Positions 9,170 through 16,874 of a DNA stretch of 64,000 bases are shown here, in pieces. The notes under the pieces are model-generated. The model was given only the letters and a program-made list of their open reading frames with translations, did no database searches and had not been told where the DNA came from. The first letter of the stretch is position 1; every line of letters begins with the position of its first letter. The translations under genes were made by a program, and so were the position numbers. Source of the DNA: Mycobacterium florentinum (GTDB lineage Bacteria > Actinomycetota > Actinomycetes > Mycobacteriales > Mycobacteriaceae); the NCBI RefSeq assembly GCF_010730355.1, contig NZ_AP022576.1, positions 5,890,001-5,954,000 of the forward strand. The letters are read 5' to 3'.

Positions 9170-9235
9170 ACGCTAACAGATCGATCTGTCGATGAACAGA
9201 TATCTATCTGTTCGCCGACAGAATCGTCGTACACT
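9170..9235. promoter_or_regulatory. Divergent leaderless promoters with two TetR-type operators
   Basis: Two palindromes sit between the AveC-like gene and the TetR gene: ACAGATCGATCTGT (9176-9189, perfect) and AACAGATA-TC-TATCTGTT (9195-9212, 8-bp arms). Their centres are 21 bp apart, two helical turns. A minus-strand -10 TAGCGT (9170-9175) ends 7 nt before the ATG at 9163. A plus-strand -10 TACACT (9230-9235) ends 7 nt before the GTG at 9242. The operators cover both -35 regions, predicting autoregulation and coordinated control of the seven-gene operon. Confidence 0.72.
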
Positions 9236-9241
9236 CATGTG

Positions 9242-9862
9242 GTGCCCACCGCGATCAAACGCCGACCGAAGACGAATCAGGAGCGCGTCGAGGAGTCGAC
9301 GCTTGCCCTGATCGCGTCGGCGATCCAGCTGTTCGCCCGGCAGGGCTACGAGCGGACGACGGCCGTCGAGATCGGCATCAACGCCGGTTTCAGCCGCAAC
9401 ATGGTGCGTGACCGCTACGGCTCCAAAGACGCCTTGCTGCAGTCGGTTTTCGATACCTTCGCCGATCTTTTGCTTCCCGCCATGCGGCGCGAGCGCGGTG
9501 GCACCGGGCTGGACCGTGTGCTCAGTCAGCTCGACGATCTTCTGGACGCGGTAGAGCGCGAACCCGAAACGATGCGGGCGATGATCGTGCTCACCTTCGA
9601 GACACCGGCCGCGTTGCAGGGCTTCGCCGGTTGGTTTGACGGTCTTATCGCGGAGTACGAGGCGGAACTCGCCGACCACCTCGCCGCCGGCCAGGCCGAC
9701 GGCTCGGTCAGAAACGACCTTGATCCCGCGCGCGAGGCCGAAGTCTTCGTGTCCTACGCGATCGGCCTGTGCTTCAGGTCAGCCCTGCGCCACGATGGCT
9801 ACGACTTCGCGGGAGAGATCAAAGCCTGGAGGGCCCGCCTTGCGCAACAGTACTCCGTCTAA
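9242..9862 (+). CDS. TetR/AcrR-family transcriptional regulator
   Basis: 206 aa. N-terminal helix-turn-helix: ALIASAIQLFARQGYERTTAVEIGINAGFSRNMVRDRYGSKDALLQSV (about residues 22-70); the C-terminal ligand domain is divergent. The GTG at 9242 is preferred to longer in-frame starts because a TACACT -10 ends exactly 7 nt upstream, as for leaderless mycobacterial transcripts, and because an upstream start would place the operators inside the coding sequence. Divergently oriented to the AveC/flavoprotein operon, which it most likely represses. The ligand is probably a hydrophobic substrate or intermediate of that operon (inference). Confidence 0.88.
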   Translation: MPTAIKRRPKTNQERVEESTLALIASAIQLFARQGYERTTAVEIGINAGFSRNMVRDRYGSKDALLQSVFDTFADLLLPAMRRERGGTGLDRVLSQLDDLLDAVEREPETMRAMIVLTFETPAALQGFAGWFDGLIAEYEAELADHLAAGQADGSVRNDLDPAREAEVFVSYAIGLCFRSALRHDGYDFAGEIKAWRARLAQQYSV

Positions 9863-9875
9863 CCTCTTGCCCTGT

Positions 9876-10004
9876 GTGGTCAACACCCGCACGGGAAGCA
9901 GCCTGCTGCGCACCGGCGATCGCGTCCGCGTCGACGGCGACACCGGCACCGTCGAAGTCCTCGAACGCGCGCAAGACCGCTTCGCTGCCCAGGAAAGCAG
10001 GTGA
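9876..10004 (+). pseudogene. Remnant of a PEP-utilising-enzyme mobile (swivelling) domain
   Basis: The frame after the TetR stop reads VVNTRTGSSLLRTGDRVRVDGDTGTVEVLERAQ. The stretch TGDRVRVDGDTGTVEVL resembles the end of the phosphohistidine mobile domain found in PEP synthase, pyruvate phosphate dikinase and rifampin-phosphotransferase-like proteins. The catalytic histidine motif and all other domains are missing. There is no Shine-Dalgarno before the GTG at 9876. Most simply this is the last ~40 codons of a deleted gene. The 96 bp that follow, to 10100, show nothing recognisable. Confidence 0.4.
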
Positions 10005-10100
10005 CTGCGGCGTATCACTTCCGGTCGACGAAGCCCGCCGCCGCGACGACAGTCCCTGCCGCTGCTTTGGCTTGCCCGCCAAGCGAACTCGGTCGTTGCG

Positions 10101-10562
10101 TCACGCTCCGGTACGGGTGCGCGCGTAGCTGAAGTTCAACGCGGTCAGCTTCGTCGGCCGCAATTGGAGGAACACGGCTCCCGGCGGCCCGCCGTCACGC
10201 AGGTAGCCTCGGTAGTCATCGGGTGAGTCCGACCAGGACTCTTCGTCGGAACCCAGGTAGCGGTACAGCAGTCGGCGAGCACGTTCGACGTCGTAGTCAT
10301 GGATCTGCACGGATCCCTGGGCGATGACTTGCTTGACAATCCCATTGTCGAAATCGCCGACATCGACGCAGAACGCGACGCTGGGGTCCTTCTGTACCCG
10401 CGCATGCAGTTTTGCCCACGGGCCACTGATGATCCAGAAGGCGCCGCCTTCCCACTGATACCAAAGCGGTCTGATTGTTGGGCCGTTGGTGGCCAGCTGT
10501 CCGGTGAGCGGGCCCGACAAGAAGTCGTCGACTTCTTCGGGAGACATGGCGAGATCTTCCAC
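10101..10562 (-). CDS. Pyridoxamine-5'-phosphate-oxidase-fold (FMN/F420-binding) protein
   Basis: 153 aa, the usual size for single-domain split-barrel flavin/deazaflavin proteins. Typical features: an early GQLATNGPTIRPLWYQWEGGAFWIISG beta-hairpin segment, then KDPSVAFCVDVGD and a DYDVERARRLLYRYLG region. GTG at 10562 is chosen because AAGGAG lies 5 nt upstream; the ATG at 10547 is too far from it. Members include F420-dependent reductases and heme-degrading or general-stress proteins, so a specific reaction cannot be given. Divergent from the small membrane protein gene at 10669, with a GAACGAGCGTTC palindrome between them. Confidence 0.75.
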   Translation of the reverse strand: MEDLAMSPEEVDDFLSGPLTGQLATNGPTIRPLWYQWEGGAFWIISGPWAKLHARVQKDPSVAFCVDVGDFDNGIVKQVIAQGSVQIHDYDVERARRLLYRYLGSDEESWSDSPDDYRGYLRDGGPPGAVFLQLRPTKLTALNFSYARTRTGA

Positions 10563-10611
10563 GGTAACTCCTTGCGGCGACGCGAACCTAAGAGTAAAGC
10601 TACCACTGGAT

Positions 10612-10626
10612 GTGAACGAGCGTTCC
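10612..10626. promoter_or_regulatory. GAACG-AG-CGTTC palindrome
   Basis: GTGAACGAGCGTTCC contains the 12-bp inverted repeat GAACGAGCGTTC at 10614-10625. It lies between the divergent genes starting at 10562 (minus) and 10669 (plus). It belongs to the TGAACGNNCG element class that recurs in this window, and a related copy (GTGAACGAACGTTTC) lies at 14332-14346 near the second copy of the direct repeat. Confidence 0.45.
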
Positions 10627-10668
10627 CGCAACCGCGGAGCGCGACCCAGGGAAGGATCTAGGTGCTCA

Positions 10669-11028
10669 ATGGCTCTGACGACGACGACTCTCGCGGCAGC
10701 GCGATCAGCGATCGGCGCGAGTGGCTGGCTGATGCCGATCACCGCCGCCAGGCTGTTCGGAATGAACGTCTCCAAGGATGTCAGTGCGGCGCTCTTTCTC
10801 AGGCTCGGCGGCACTCGTGACTTTGCGCTGGCCGTCGCACCTTTGGTGACCGAACGCCGGTCGAGGTCTCAGATGTTGAGGGTCGCCGCGGCGTGCGACG
10901 TCGGCGATATCCTGGCCGCCGGCATCGCGCACCGGCGTGGCAAGATCTCGGGGTTCAGTGCGGCACTGTTCATATCGGCCTCGCTGGGTTGCTTGGCGTT
11001 GAGTGTCAAGGCCCTGTTCGAGCGCTAG
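10669..11028 (+). CDS. Small hypothetical membrane protein (intact copy)
   Basis: 119 aa with hydrophobic stretches around residues 12-28, 45-62 and 85-115. I do not recognise the family. The ATG at 10669 follows GAAGGATCTAGG; longer in-frame starts run into the preceding gene's leader. The 3' two thirds (from 10813) are duplicated at 14430-14645, where the N-terminal part is missing. In the undisturbed arrangement this gene is convergent with, and touches, the end of the kinase-like gene now completed at 14642-15874. Function unknown. Confidence 0.65.
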   Translation: MALTTTTLAAARSAIGASGWLMPITAARLFGMNVSKDVSAALFLRLGGTRDFALAVAPLVTERRSRSQMLRVAAACDVGDILAAGIAHRRGKISGFSAALFISASLGCLALSVKALFER

Positions 11029-11123
11029 GGGATCGACGGCAGCTGCCGCGACGTATTCGCAGACTCTTTCAAGGCGCCGAACGAGTCCAGGTCCTCGATC
11101 ATGTTCGTCATTCGCTCGAGGTT
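10813..11123. repeat. 311-bp direct repeat, left copy
   Basis: Begins ACTCGTGACTTTGCGCTGGC and ends CGCTCGAGGTT. It matches 14430-14740 with equal length. I count about nine mismatches over the first ~190 bp and more around the gene ends. It contains the 3' part of the small membrane gene and the 3' end of a kinase-like gene. The two copies flank a 3.3-kb block of three genes, the pattern left by homologous single-crossover integration of a circular DNA or by unequal recombination. Confidence 0.85.
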
Positions 11124-11128
11124 GGGCC
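11025..11128 (-). pseudogene. C-terminal remnant of the kinase-like gene (second copy at 14642)
   Basis: Minus-strand translation gives NLERMTNMIEDLDSFGALKESA followed by a short tail and a stop. It corresponds to NLERMTAMIDDLDSFGALQQSA at the end of the 410-aa kinase-like protein (14642-15874). An in-frame stop lies immediately upstream, so only about 30 codons remain. It marks the left boundary of the inserted segment. Confidence 0.8.
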
Positions 11129-11132
11129 GCCT

Positions 11133-12623
11133 CTAGCGGCTCGACAGCTGTTCGTAGCTTCGGATAAGTTCTTGCGTGGCCTGAAGAAACCGGGGAATGT
11201 AAAGGTGGGGGAGGGCGATCACCTTGAGGTCGTCGATCTGCCTCGCGTACAACTTGGCGCTGACCAGGTTCGCGGCGCAGGCGTTACGGACGTGCCCCCA
11301 GATCTGGAAGAAATGAAGCCGACGCTCGTCAATGACGGGTCCGCCCGCGGCTCGGTAGGCGCGGATGAACGCCGCCCAGTCCAGTGCCTCGCCGAGACTG
11401 TTGCGGACGTAGGCCAGATCTTCAGCGGGATCACCGAGATGCCCGAATTCCCAATCGATCACGGCCGTGAGGCGGCCGTCGTCGAACAGGAAGTTGTGGA
11501 AGCCGATGTCCCCGTGCAGAAGCACCGGATGGCCGTCCGACACTGGCACATGATCCAGCAGCCAGCCAAACAAGGCCATGATCGCGGGCGACGGCAGGTG
11601 CGCTTCCCTCGCGAACAGCCCGCGCCAATCAGTTAGGTATGTCCCGACCACGTCCCTGAGCGGACGATTCACAAGCTCGGGACGGATCATCTCTGTCAGG
11701 TGGCCGAAATCCTCGAGGCCACGCATCGTGTGAAGCCGAGCCAACAGTTCCGCCAAGGTCTGTGCCAGGTCTTGCGGTACGAGGCTGTTCGGCTCGAACA
11801 CGGTGCCCCCGGCCACACCTGCGGCGCACCTCATCACCAGGAAATGTCCGCCAGGTAGAAGGCGGTGCTCGGTATCCAGCCAAAGTGCTTCCGGTGCAGG
11901 GAAACCACGCGCGTGCACCGCGCGGATGAGTTCGAATTCCTTTTCGATGCGGTGACAGTCGTTGCCGATAAGCGCAATGGCAAGGTCGCGACGCAGGATG
12001 TAGGACCCGTTGAGGGCCTTCCCCGAAACGTCGAACAGGTATGTCTGTTTCCCGAAGCCGCCGGCTAGGGCCCGAAAGGCCGTAACCGTAAGCTCCGGCT
12101 CAGAGAAGCGATCACGTAGATAGGCGGTCCACCGTTCGTGCGTGGTCTCGGGGGCCGCTTCCACGTCGTCGCTAGCCCCGGGCATCAGGTCCGAGAGATC
12201 GGCGGATTCCCAGTCGATAAAGAGATCGGCGATCCGGCCGCGAACGACTTGTGGAAGATCGGATGTGGCAGCGATATTCGCCGCGAGGCGCTGAGTTGCG
12301 GCGATCACCTCTCGCCACGCCGCTTCTGCGTCGCCAAGCGAGGCGGCGCCTTTGTTCTCCTCGATCATGATGCAGAGCGCGCGACACTGGGCCTGTAGGG
12401 AAGGAGGCGTTAGGAGGCCTTCGACCGACGCTAGACATTTGGACAGGCGATCGATCTGGGACCGCATGAGGCCCGTACCGCCGCTTTCGCGAATGGCGAG
12501 CAGGCGTAGCGCCACTGCGAGGCATTGCAGCGCGGAGCCCTCTCCCGGGTTATCCGTCAGCGTGGTCAGCTGGCGTACCTCGCGGTTCGCGGCTTTCAGT
12601 ACCTGCTCGGCTGGAAACAGCAT
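11133..12623 (-). CDS. APH-like phosphotransferase with N-terminal extension
   Basis: 496 aa. Residues ~190-480 form an aminoglycoside-phosphotransferase/choline-kinase-like fold with the catalytic loop LLHGDIGFHNFLFDD and the metal-binding VIDWEFGHLGDPAEDLAYVR. The first ~170 residues are helical and not recognised; other kinases in this window lack this part. ATG at 12623 has a GGAGAGAGG purine run upstream. It lies 20 bp after the DUF7065-like gene, one of four such pairs here. It probably phosphorylates a small hydroxylated or acyl substrate rather than an antibiotic (inference). It is inside the repeat-flanked insert. Confidence 0.82.
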   Translation of the reverse strand: MLFPAEQVLKAANREVRQLTTLTDNPGEGSALQCLAVALRLLAIRESGGTGLMRSQIDRLSKCLASVEGLLTPPSLQAQCRALCIMIEENKGAASLGDAEAAWREVIAATQRLAANIAATSDLPQVVRGRIADLFIDWESADLSDLMPGASDDVEAAPETTHERWTAYLRDRFSEPELTVTAFRALAGGFGKQTYLFDVSGKALNGSYILRRDLAIALIGNDCHRIEKEFELIRAVHARGFPAPEALWLDTEHRLLPGGHFLVMRCAAGVAGGTVFEPNSLVPQDLAQTLAELLARLHTMRGLEDFGHLTEMIRPELVNRPLRDVVGTYLTDWRGLFAREAHLPSPAIMALFGWLLDHVPVSDGHPVLLHGDIGFHNFLFDDGRLTAVIDWEFGHLGDPAEDLAYVRNSLGEALDWAAFIRAYRAAGGPVIDERRLHFFQIWGHVRNACAANLVSAKLYARQIDDLKVIALPHLYIPRFLQATQELIRSYEQLSSR

Positions 12624-12643
12624 GGGACCTCTCTCCGAACGGG

Positions 12644-13621
12644 CTAAGCCCGCAACGAGCGGATGAACTTCCGGGCGTGTTGTAAGGGAAAGAAGTCCAT
12701 CTCTTCGCCGTAGCAGATTTGGCCGTCGAACTCCCATTCAAACTGAGCCCACCACTGAAACATCCACGGGTACAACACCGTACTGAGTATGGCTTTGGCG
12801 TTGCCGACTGCCTTAAACTCCCGCCCGAGTGAATCAATCCCGCACATTTCCATTCGCATCGGGGCGCCGTCGTCACGACGCATGGTGGTCGTGCACGTCC
12901 CGTTGGAAAGTGAACCGTAACGCCCACCCTTGAGATACCAGCCCGCGGCAATGCGCAACTTCGTGTCGGTTACCGGGTCACGTTCAGGCGGCAGGTCGGA
13001 CATCGCGTAGACCTGAAAGCCGCTCTTCTCGGAGGCGATCCCCCACGGGAAGTAACCGCGCGTGTTGTTGACGAGCTTGCGCACCCCCCATGAGTGATCA
13101 CGCATCGACCAGCAGTCGACATGGAACGTTTCTCCGTCCACCTTGACCGTGCCCTTCATGCGCCCAGGCTGCTCGTAATGCTGTCTTGCCGGCGCCCACT
13201 CTTGTTGACCTTCGGGCTGCCCGGTTTGGTGTGGCGGCAGGAAGCTCTCCCAAGTTAGCTCTAGTTCGCAGCCCGCGCCCGCGTAGAAACTGGAGTTCCC
13301 GCCGTAGCTCAGCCGATACGTCTTCCAGGGTTCGACGCAGTGCACATGCAGACCGTTGGGGAACCCGAAGTCGTACATCTCCCACGTCGGATCCAGCGGG
13401 AAGATACTTCCCATGTCGTAATACCGGCAGTTGTACATCTCTTCCCCAGTCGGATCCCAGATCGCGATCCCGCCCGACGAGTACTTCATGTTCGGGCGGT
13501 GGTAGAAGTACACGAATCCGTTGAGGGTTCGCTCCGGAATGCTGAAGCCGAACCATGCACTTTCGTTCCAGAATGGGTCGTCTGTGCGTTGGTGAAACAC
13601 ATCATCTGCGGGACTTATCAC
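12644..13621 (-). CDS. DUF7064/DUF7065-like beta-barrel protein
   Basis: 325 aa. Contains the family-typical DPFWNESAWFGFSIPER near the start, YFYHRPNMKYSSGGIAIWD, and MRDHSWGVR around residues 170-178. The RDHSWG element recalls the AttH/CrtC-type lipocalin-like hydratase folds, but no activity is established for this family. GTG at 13621 has GAGGGG 5-7 nt upstream and aligns with the start of the paralog at 44473. First gene of a two-gene operon with the kinase at 11133, divergent from the MarR gene. Confidence 0.75.
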   Translation of the reverse strand: MISPADDVFHQRTDDPFWNESAWFGFSIPERTLNGFVYFYHRPNMKYSSGGIAIWDPTGEEMYNCRYYDMGSIFPLDPTWEMYDFGFPNGLHVHCVEPWKTYRLSYGGNSSFYAGAGCELELTWESFLPPHQTGQPEGQQEWAPARQHYEQPGRMKGTVKVDGETFHVDCWSMRDHSWGVRKLVNNTRGYFPWGIASEKSGFQVYAMSDLPPERDPVTDTKLRIAAGWYLKGGRYGSLSNGTCTTTMRRDDGAPMRMEMCGIDSLGREFKAVGNAKAILSTVLYPWMFQWWAQFEWEFDGQICYGEEMDFFPLQHARKFIRSLRA

Positions 13622-13642
13622 GGCTTCCCCTCGTCGAACCGA

Positions 13643-13668
13643 GAGATAGTCCTCTAGGAGACTGTCTC
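13643..13668. promoter_or_regulatory. Candidate MarR operator in divergent promoter
   Basis: The 26-bp imperfect palindrome begins GAGATAGTC and ends GACTGTCTC. It lies in the 171-bp region between the DUF7065-like gene (start 13621, minus) and the MarR gene (start 13793, plus). Size and position suit a MarR dimer site controlling both directions. The rest of 13622-13792 shows nothing distinctive. Confidence 0.4.
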
Positions 13669-13792
13669 GCAAGAGACCATAGCAGCGGCCGCAAAGCCGA
13701 GTCAATGGCTCGATGGAACGTTTGAGTCGGGTGCGGAATCATCCGCGGCTACCGGAAACGCTGCTAAGCTACCGCGAGAACCGAAGGGCACA

Positions 13793-14317
13793 ATGAAGGC
13801 AAAAGAGACGAAGCGCTCCGGCGAAATCTTCAGCCGGACTGCGTTTCTGATCACCGACGTCGCGCGCAGATACCGCGTGACGTTCGACCAGAAGGTGCGC
13901 GATTTGAACCTGGCGCGCACCGAGTGGTGGCTGCTGCGCCACCTGTATTTTCTTGAGGGTAGTACGCAGGCCGAGCTTACCGAGCTGATGGATATCACCA
14001 AGGGCGGAATGGGCAAGGTCATTGACCGGCTGGAAAAGGAGGGCCTCGTTCGGCGGTGCCCTGACGACAACGACCGACGATCTAACCGCATTTTCCTAAC
14101 GCCCAAGACGAAGCCGCTGGCCTCCCAGCTTCACCGCTTGTCCGAACAGGTCGAGCGACGAGCATTGTTTCCCCTTTCCGACGAGGAGATTGCAACGCTT
14201 GACCACCTTCTCAACAAGATGCGCGACGGCTTTATCGAGTGGGAGAACGAAGGGGTCGAGGAGAAGGTGCAACCTAAAAAGAGGAACGGGCGCTCCACCA
14301 CCCGAGCGCGGGAGTGA
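13793..14317 (+). CDS. MarR-family transcriptional regulator
   Basis: 174 aa. Winged-helix signature: LARTEWWLLRHLYFLEGSTQAELTELMDITKGGMGKVIDRLEKEGLVRRCPDDNDRRSNRIFLT (about residues 41-103), with the recognition helix KGGMGKVIDRLEKEGLV and the wing DDNDRRSNRIFLT. The C terminus ends in a basic tail (QPKKRNGRSTTRARE) that is longer than typical. It lies inside the repeat-flanked insert together with the two genes it probably regulates. It is the only MarR regulator in the window. Confidence 0.88.
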   Translation: MKAKETKRSGEIFSRTAFLITDVARRYRVTFDQKVRDLNLARTEWWLLRHLYFLEGSTQAELTELMDITKGGMGKVIDRLEKEGLVRRCPDDNDRRSNRIFLTPKTKPLASQLHRLSEQVERRALFPLSDEEIATLDHLLNKMRDGFIEWENEGVEEKVQPKKRNGRSTTRARE

Positions 14318-14429
14318 GTTCACCAATGCCCGTGAACGAACGTTTCTAGACCGAGCCTATGACTTCTTCTCGGAATCCACAGGTGCGGATGGCCAAGCGC
14401 AAGTGTCAGCCCGGACGGCGGTAGTGGCG

Positions 14430-14645
14430 ACTCGTGACTTTGCGCTGGCCGTCGCACCTTTGGTGACCGAACGCCGGTCGAGGTCTCAGATGTTGAGGGT
14501 CGACGCGGCGTGCGACGTCGGCGATATCCTGGCCGCCGGCATCGCGCACCGGCGCGGAAAGATCTCGGGGTTCAGTGCGGCACTGTTCATCTCGGCATCG
14601 CTGGGGTGTCTGGCGTTGAGCGTCAAGGCAATTGCCGAAGGCTAA
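14430..14645 (+). pseudogene. 3' fragment of the small membrane protein gene
   Basis: Encodes RDFALAVAPLVTERRSRSQMLRVDAACDVGDILAAGIAHRRGKISGFSAALFISASLGCLALSVKA, matching the last ~70 residues of the protein at 10669-11028. The N-terminal ~48 codons are absent and upstream sequence is unrelated. Its stop TAA overlaps the stop of the convergent kinase-like gene. There is no good start; an internal ATG could at most give a ~60-aa product. Confidence 0.75.
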
Positions 14646-14740
14646 GACGTATACGTGATCGGCGCCGGCGTTGCCGCGGACTGCTGCAGGGCGCCGAACG
14701 AGTCCAGATCGTCGATCATCGCCGTCATTCGCTCGAGGTT
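14430..14740. repeat. 311-bp direct repeat, right copy
   Basis: Partner of 10813-11123, same orientation and same length. The left boundary falls after GTAGTGGCG, where similarity to the intact small membrane gene starts abruptly. The right boundary falls inside the kinase-like gene after CGCTCGAGGTT. Recombination between the copies would delete 3,617 bp and restore one intact small gene next to one intact kinase gene. Confidence 0.85.
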
Positions 14741-15874
14741 AGCGAGCGATACCTCATCGGGTTGCATGGCCGGTTGCAGCCGGCCGGCGCCGATCGTATA
14801 GAGCCAGAAGACCAGACCGTGGAAGGCCTGTTGACGGTAGGTCAGCCACGCTTCGTCGAAGGAGAGCGCGGGTCCGCCCGCCGCATGAAGCCGGTCGACA
14901 TACAACTCGATCAGTTCCCGCTCCCAGGCGCGCCGATCATCCACCGTGAGCGCCGAATTGACGGCGTAGGCGACGTCGAGGCCCCAGATGCCGCGACTGA
15001 TCAGCTGCCAGTCGTAGAGGCCCATGCCACCTGTTGGGGTCAGATACCAGTTGCGGGAATGTACATCGGAATGCAGCAGGGTGTTGGGGGCCGAGTTATG
15101 CATCGCCAGCGACGCCATCGTCGCCGGGAAAACATCGGCACGGCGACGGCGGAACCCGGCGGGAAAGACGTCGGCCGCGCGGTCGAAGCCGATCAGGGTG
15201 CGACGCGGGAAGTCGATCGTCTCGTTGACATCGATCTGCCACTGCTCGGCGCCCTTGACGAGGACCAGATCGCCGCCGAATCGTGGGCTTTCCCAGAGCG
15301 TTCCGTGAACGGTGGCCAACGTGGTGATGATCGCCTCGGCGCGAGTCCGGTCGATGTAGTGCTTGGTCGGGTCGCCGAAGGTCGCGCCCTTGCTGCTCGC
15401 CACATCCTCCATCAAGAACATCGAACGCCCGGACCTGTTGTCCACCGCCATGTAGTAGCCACGGGGCGCTTCGATGTCGAGGCTCGGCCGGATCCGGTCG
15501 TAGAACAGCGCCTCGCAGGTCAAGGCCGCCGAGGGAACCGTCACCGCGCGGGAGGTGAATTTGGGCGTCGACTTGGTGAAGACCGACGTCGGCAGCCCGG
15601 CTTGGCGCCCGACGTCGTTGTAGTCGATAGCCAGCACTCGCCTGGTGGTTGACCCGTCGCTGCCCGAGGCGGTCGACACCGAGGTCACCCATGCCCCCGG
15701 GTAGCCGCGGCACAACGCGGCTGTCAGCCATTCGGGCGTCAGCGCATCCACCGATGGTGGGATCTCGGCGAGTGTGGTCGGTTTGGGTCGGCGCAATCGC
15801 TCGTTGACGATGTGCGCGCCGATGCGCCCCAACTGGCCGGCGACCCTCAGCTTTTGGACAAGGGAGTCGGGCAT
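14642..15874 (-). CDS. APH/ecdysteroid-kinase-like phosphotransferase
   Basis: 410 aa. Fold markers: FTKSTPKFTSRAVT (lysine of the N-lobe), FLMEDVASSKGATFGD, catalytic loop LLHSDVHSRNWYL and the metal site GLYDWQLISRGIWGLDVAYA. The usual HGD is HSD, with the catalytic Asp and downstream Asn kept. Last gene of the operon starting at 21855. The gene end was duplicated to 11025-11128 by the repeat event. The upstream AT-rich inverted repeat TTGATA-N7-TATCAA (15907-15925) suggests an additional controlled promoter. Substrate unknown. Confidence 0.82.
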   Translation of the reverse strand: MPDSLVQKLRVAGQLGRIGAHIVNERLRRPKPTTLAEIPPSVDALTPEWLTAALCRGYPGAWVTSVSTASGSDGSTTRRVLAIDYNDVGRQAGLPTSVFTKSTPKFTSRAVTVPSAALTCEALFYDRIRPSLDIEAPRGYYMAVDNRSGRSMFLMEDVASSKGATFGDPTKHYIDRTRAEAIITTLATVHGTLWESPRFGGDLVLVKGAEQWQIDVNETIDFPRRTLIGFDRAADVFPAGFRRRRADVFPATMASLAMHNSAPNTLLHSDVHSRNWYLTPTGGMGLYDWQLISRGIWGLDVAYAVNSALTVDDRRAWERELIELYVDRLHAAGGPALSFDEAWLTYRQQAFHGLVFWLYTIGAGRLQPAMQPDEVSLANLERMTAMIDDLDSFGALQQSAATPAPITYTS

Positions 15875-15906
15875 GACGGTCTTCTTTCGCCTGACGATGC
15901 GTTTTA

Positions 15907-15925
15907 TTGATACAAGTTATATCAA
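15907..15925. promoter_or_regulatory. AT-rich inverted repeat upstream of kinase-like gene
   Basis: TTGATA-CAAGTTA-TATCAA, in a notably AT-rich island within otherwise GC-rich DNA, 33 bp upstream of the ATG at 15874. A repressor site and/or a promoter (minus-strand TATAAC nearby) is plausible. The remaining part of 15875-15971 shows nothing else. Confidence 0.35.
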
Positions 15926-15971
15926 AATTATGTTTCGGCGAGTAGGGCCGCGGCCCGGTTGCCAGCCGCGG

Positions 15972-16730
15972 TCAGTGCTGGGCTCGGGCACCCACGGCCG
16001 CCACGGTTTCTGCCGCGACCGGCGCCGTGATCGACGCACGCTCACGTTGAACCGCTCGCCGAAGGACGATGAAATTGACGATGAAAAAGCCGCTGAACAC
16101 CACCACAGGGACCCAGACGCCGAAGATGCCGTTCCAAGCGAACGGCCCCTTGTGGAAGAAGAACAGCAGCTGGTCGGGAACGATCGTCAACGCCATCCAA
16201 CCGTTGGCATAACCGCACCAGCGCGGAAACACCGGCGCTGTGCTCTTGTCGCATAGCGAGACGACCATGATCGTCAGCGGCATCGCCAAGTACATGGTGA
16301 TGCCGCCGAGGAACTGTAGCCAAGCCATGTCGTTCATCAGATGGATCAGTTCGGCGCGCCGATCGGGGCGGAAGGCCGCGGTGAGCCACCAGATCGCGGG
16401 ATAGAAGGTCAGCACCATATTGCCGGCCGCGCCCAATAGGAAGGTGTAGGTCAAGACGCCGGCGGTGCCCTCGATGCGTGCAATGAATTGGGATGTCACC
16501 GCGGCGAAAGGGATGAAAATCAAGGCCGCGAGCATAACCACCAGCATGGCGATGCGAATTCGCGTGTAGTCGCCCTGGTAGAGGGCAGCGATCTGGGCGG
16601 CGTCGGCCGACGGGGCCGTGGGCGGAAGGAAACCGGCTATTGCACCCCAGCCGATGAAAAGTGCAACCAGATAGCCGATCGCACACCACACGCCGAACAT
16701 CTGGATGCGTGACTTGGTCAAGGGCTCCAC
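15972..16730 (-). CDS. Small polytopic membrane protein (paralog of 2477, 22072 and 49769)
   Basis: 252 aa with about seven hydrophobic segments and family landmarks LMNDMAWLQFLGG (mid-protein) and FFHKGPFAWNGIFGVWVP (near the last helix). GTG at 16730 is selected because AAGGAG lies 6-7 nt upstream; the longer in-frame start lacks this and adds a polar leader not seen in paralogs. Unlike the other three copies it is not next to a flavoprotein gene, although its operon begins with one (20470). Function unknown; see the recurring pairing. Confidence 0.83.
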   Translation of the reverse strand: MEPLTKSRIQMFGVWCAIGYLVALFIGWGAIAGFLPPTAPSADAAQIAALYQGDYTRIRIAMLVVMLAALIFIPFAAVTSQFIARIEGTAGVLTYTFLLGAAGNMVLTFYPAIWWLTAAFRPDRRAELIHLMNDMAWLQFLGGITMYLAMPLTIMVVSLCDKSTAPVFPRWCGYANGWMALTIVPDQLLFFFHKGPFAWNGIFGVWVPVVVFSGFFIVNFIVLRRAVQRERASITAPVAAETVAAVGARAQH

Positions 16731-16849
16731 GGTGATCTCCTTGCGCCGGCGCGTGGCCACCGCAATTGAGCGCGGGCACCCGTGCGATTGGCCTTCCATG
16801 CCAATGCTAGGCAGAATTGGTCCTGGCGTCTTTGAATCCGAAAGATTTT

Positions 16850-16865
16850 GTTAACGCACGTTTAC
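16850..16865. promoter_or_regulatory. GTTAACGCACGTTTAC element
   Basis: Near-palindrome GTTAACG-CA-CGTTTAC, just after the TetR stop and about 120 bp upstream of the membrane protein start at 16730. A closely related GTTAACACACGTTGA occurs at 22012-22026, upstream of the paralogous membrane protein gene at 22072. A shared regulator, perhaps the TetR at 16875, is possible. Confidence 0.4.
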
Positions 16866-16874
16866 GGGCTCGCC

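Noticed and set aside
9164..9241. Upstream in-frame GTG (9164) as the TetR start
   Set aside because: It would put the tandem operators inside the coding sequence and has no ribosome site; the leaderless GTG at 9242 explains the -10 and the HTH position.
11133..12623. Aminoglycoside resistance gene
   Set aside because: The APH fold is shared with many metabolic kinases; context (DUF7065-like, flavoproteins) and divergent sequence do not support antibiotic modification. The same applies to the other five kinases.
11129..14429. Insertion by a transposon or integron
   Set aside because: No transposase or integrase gene and no terminal inverted repeats are visible; flanking repeats are 311 bp, far longer than target-site duplications.
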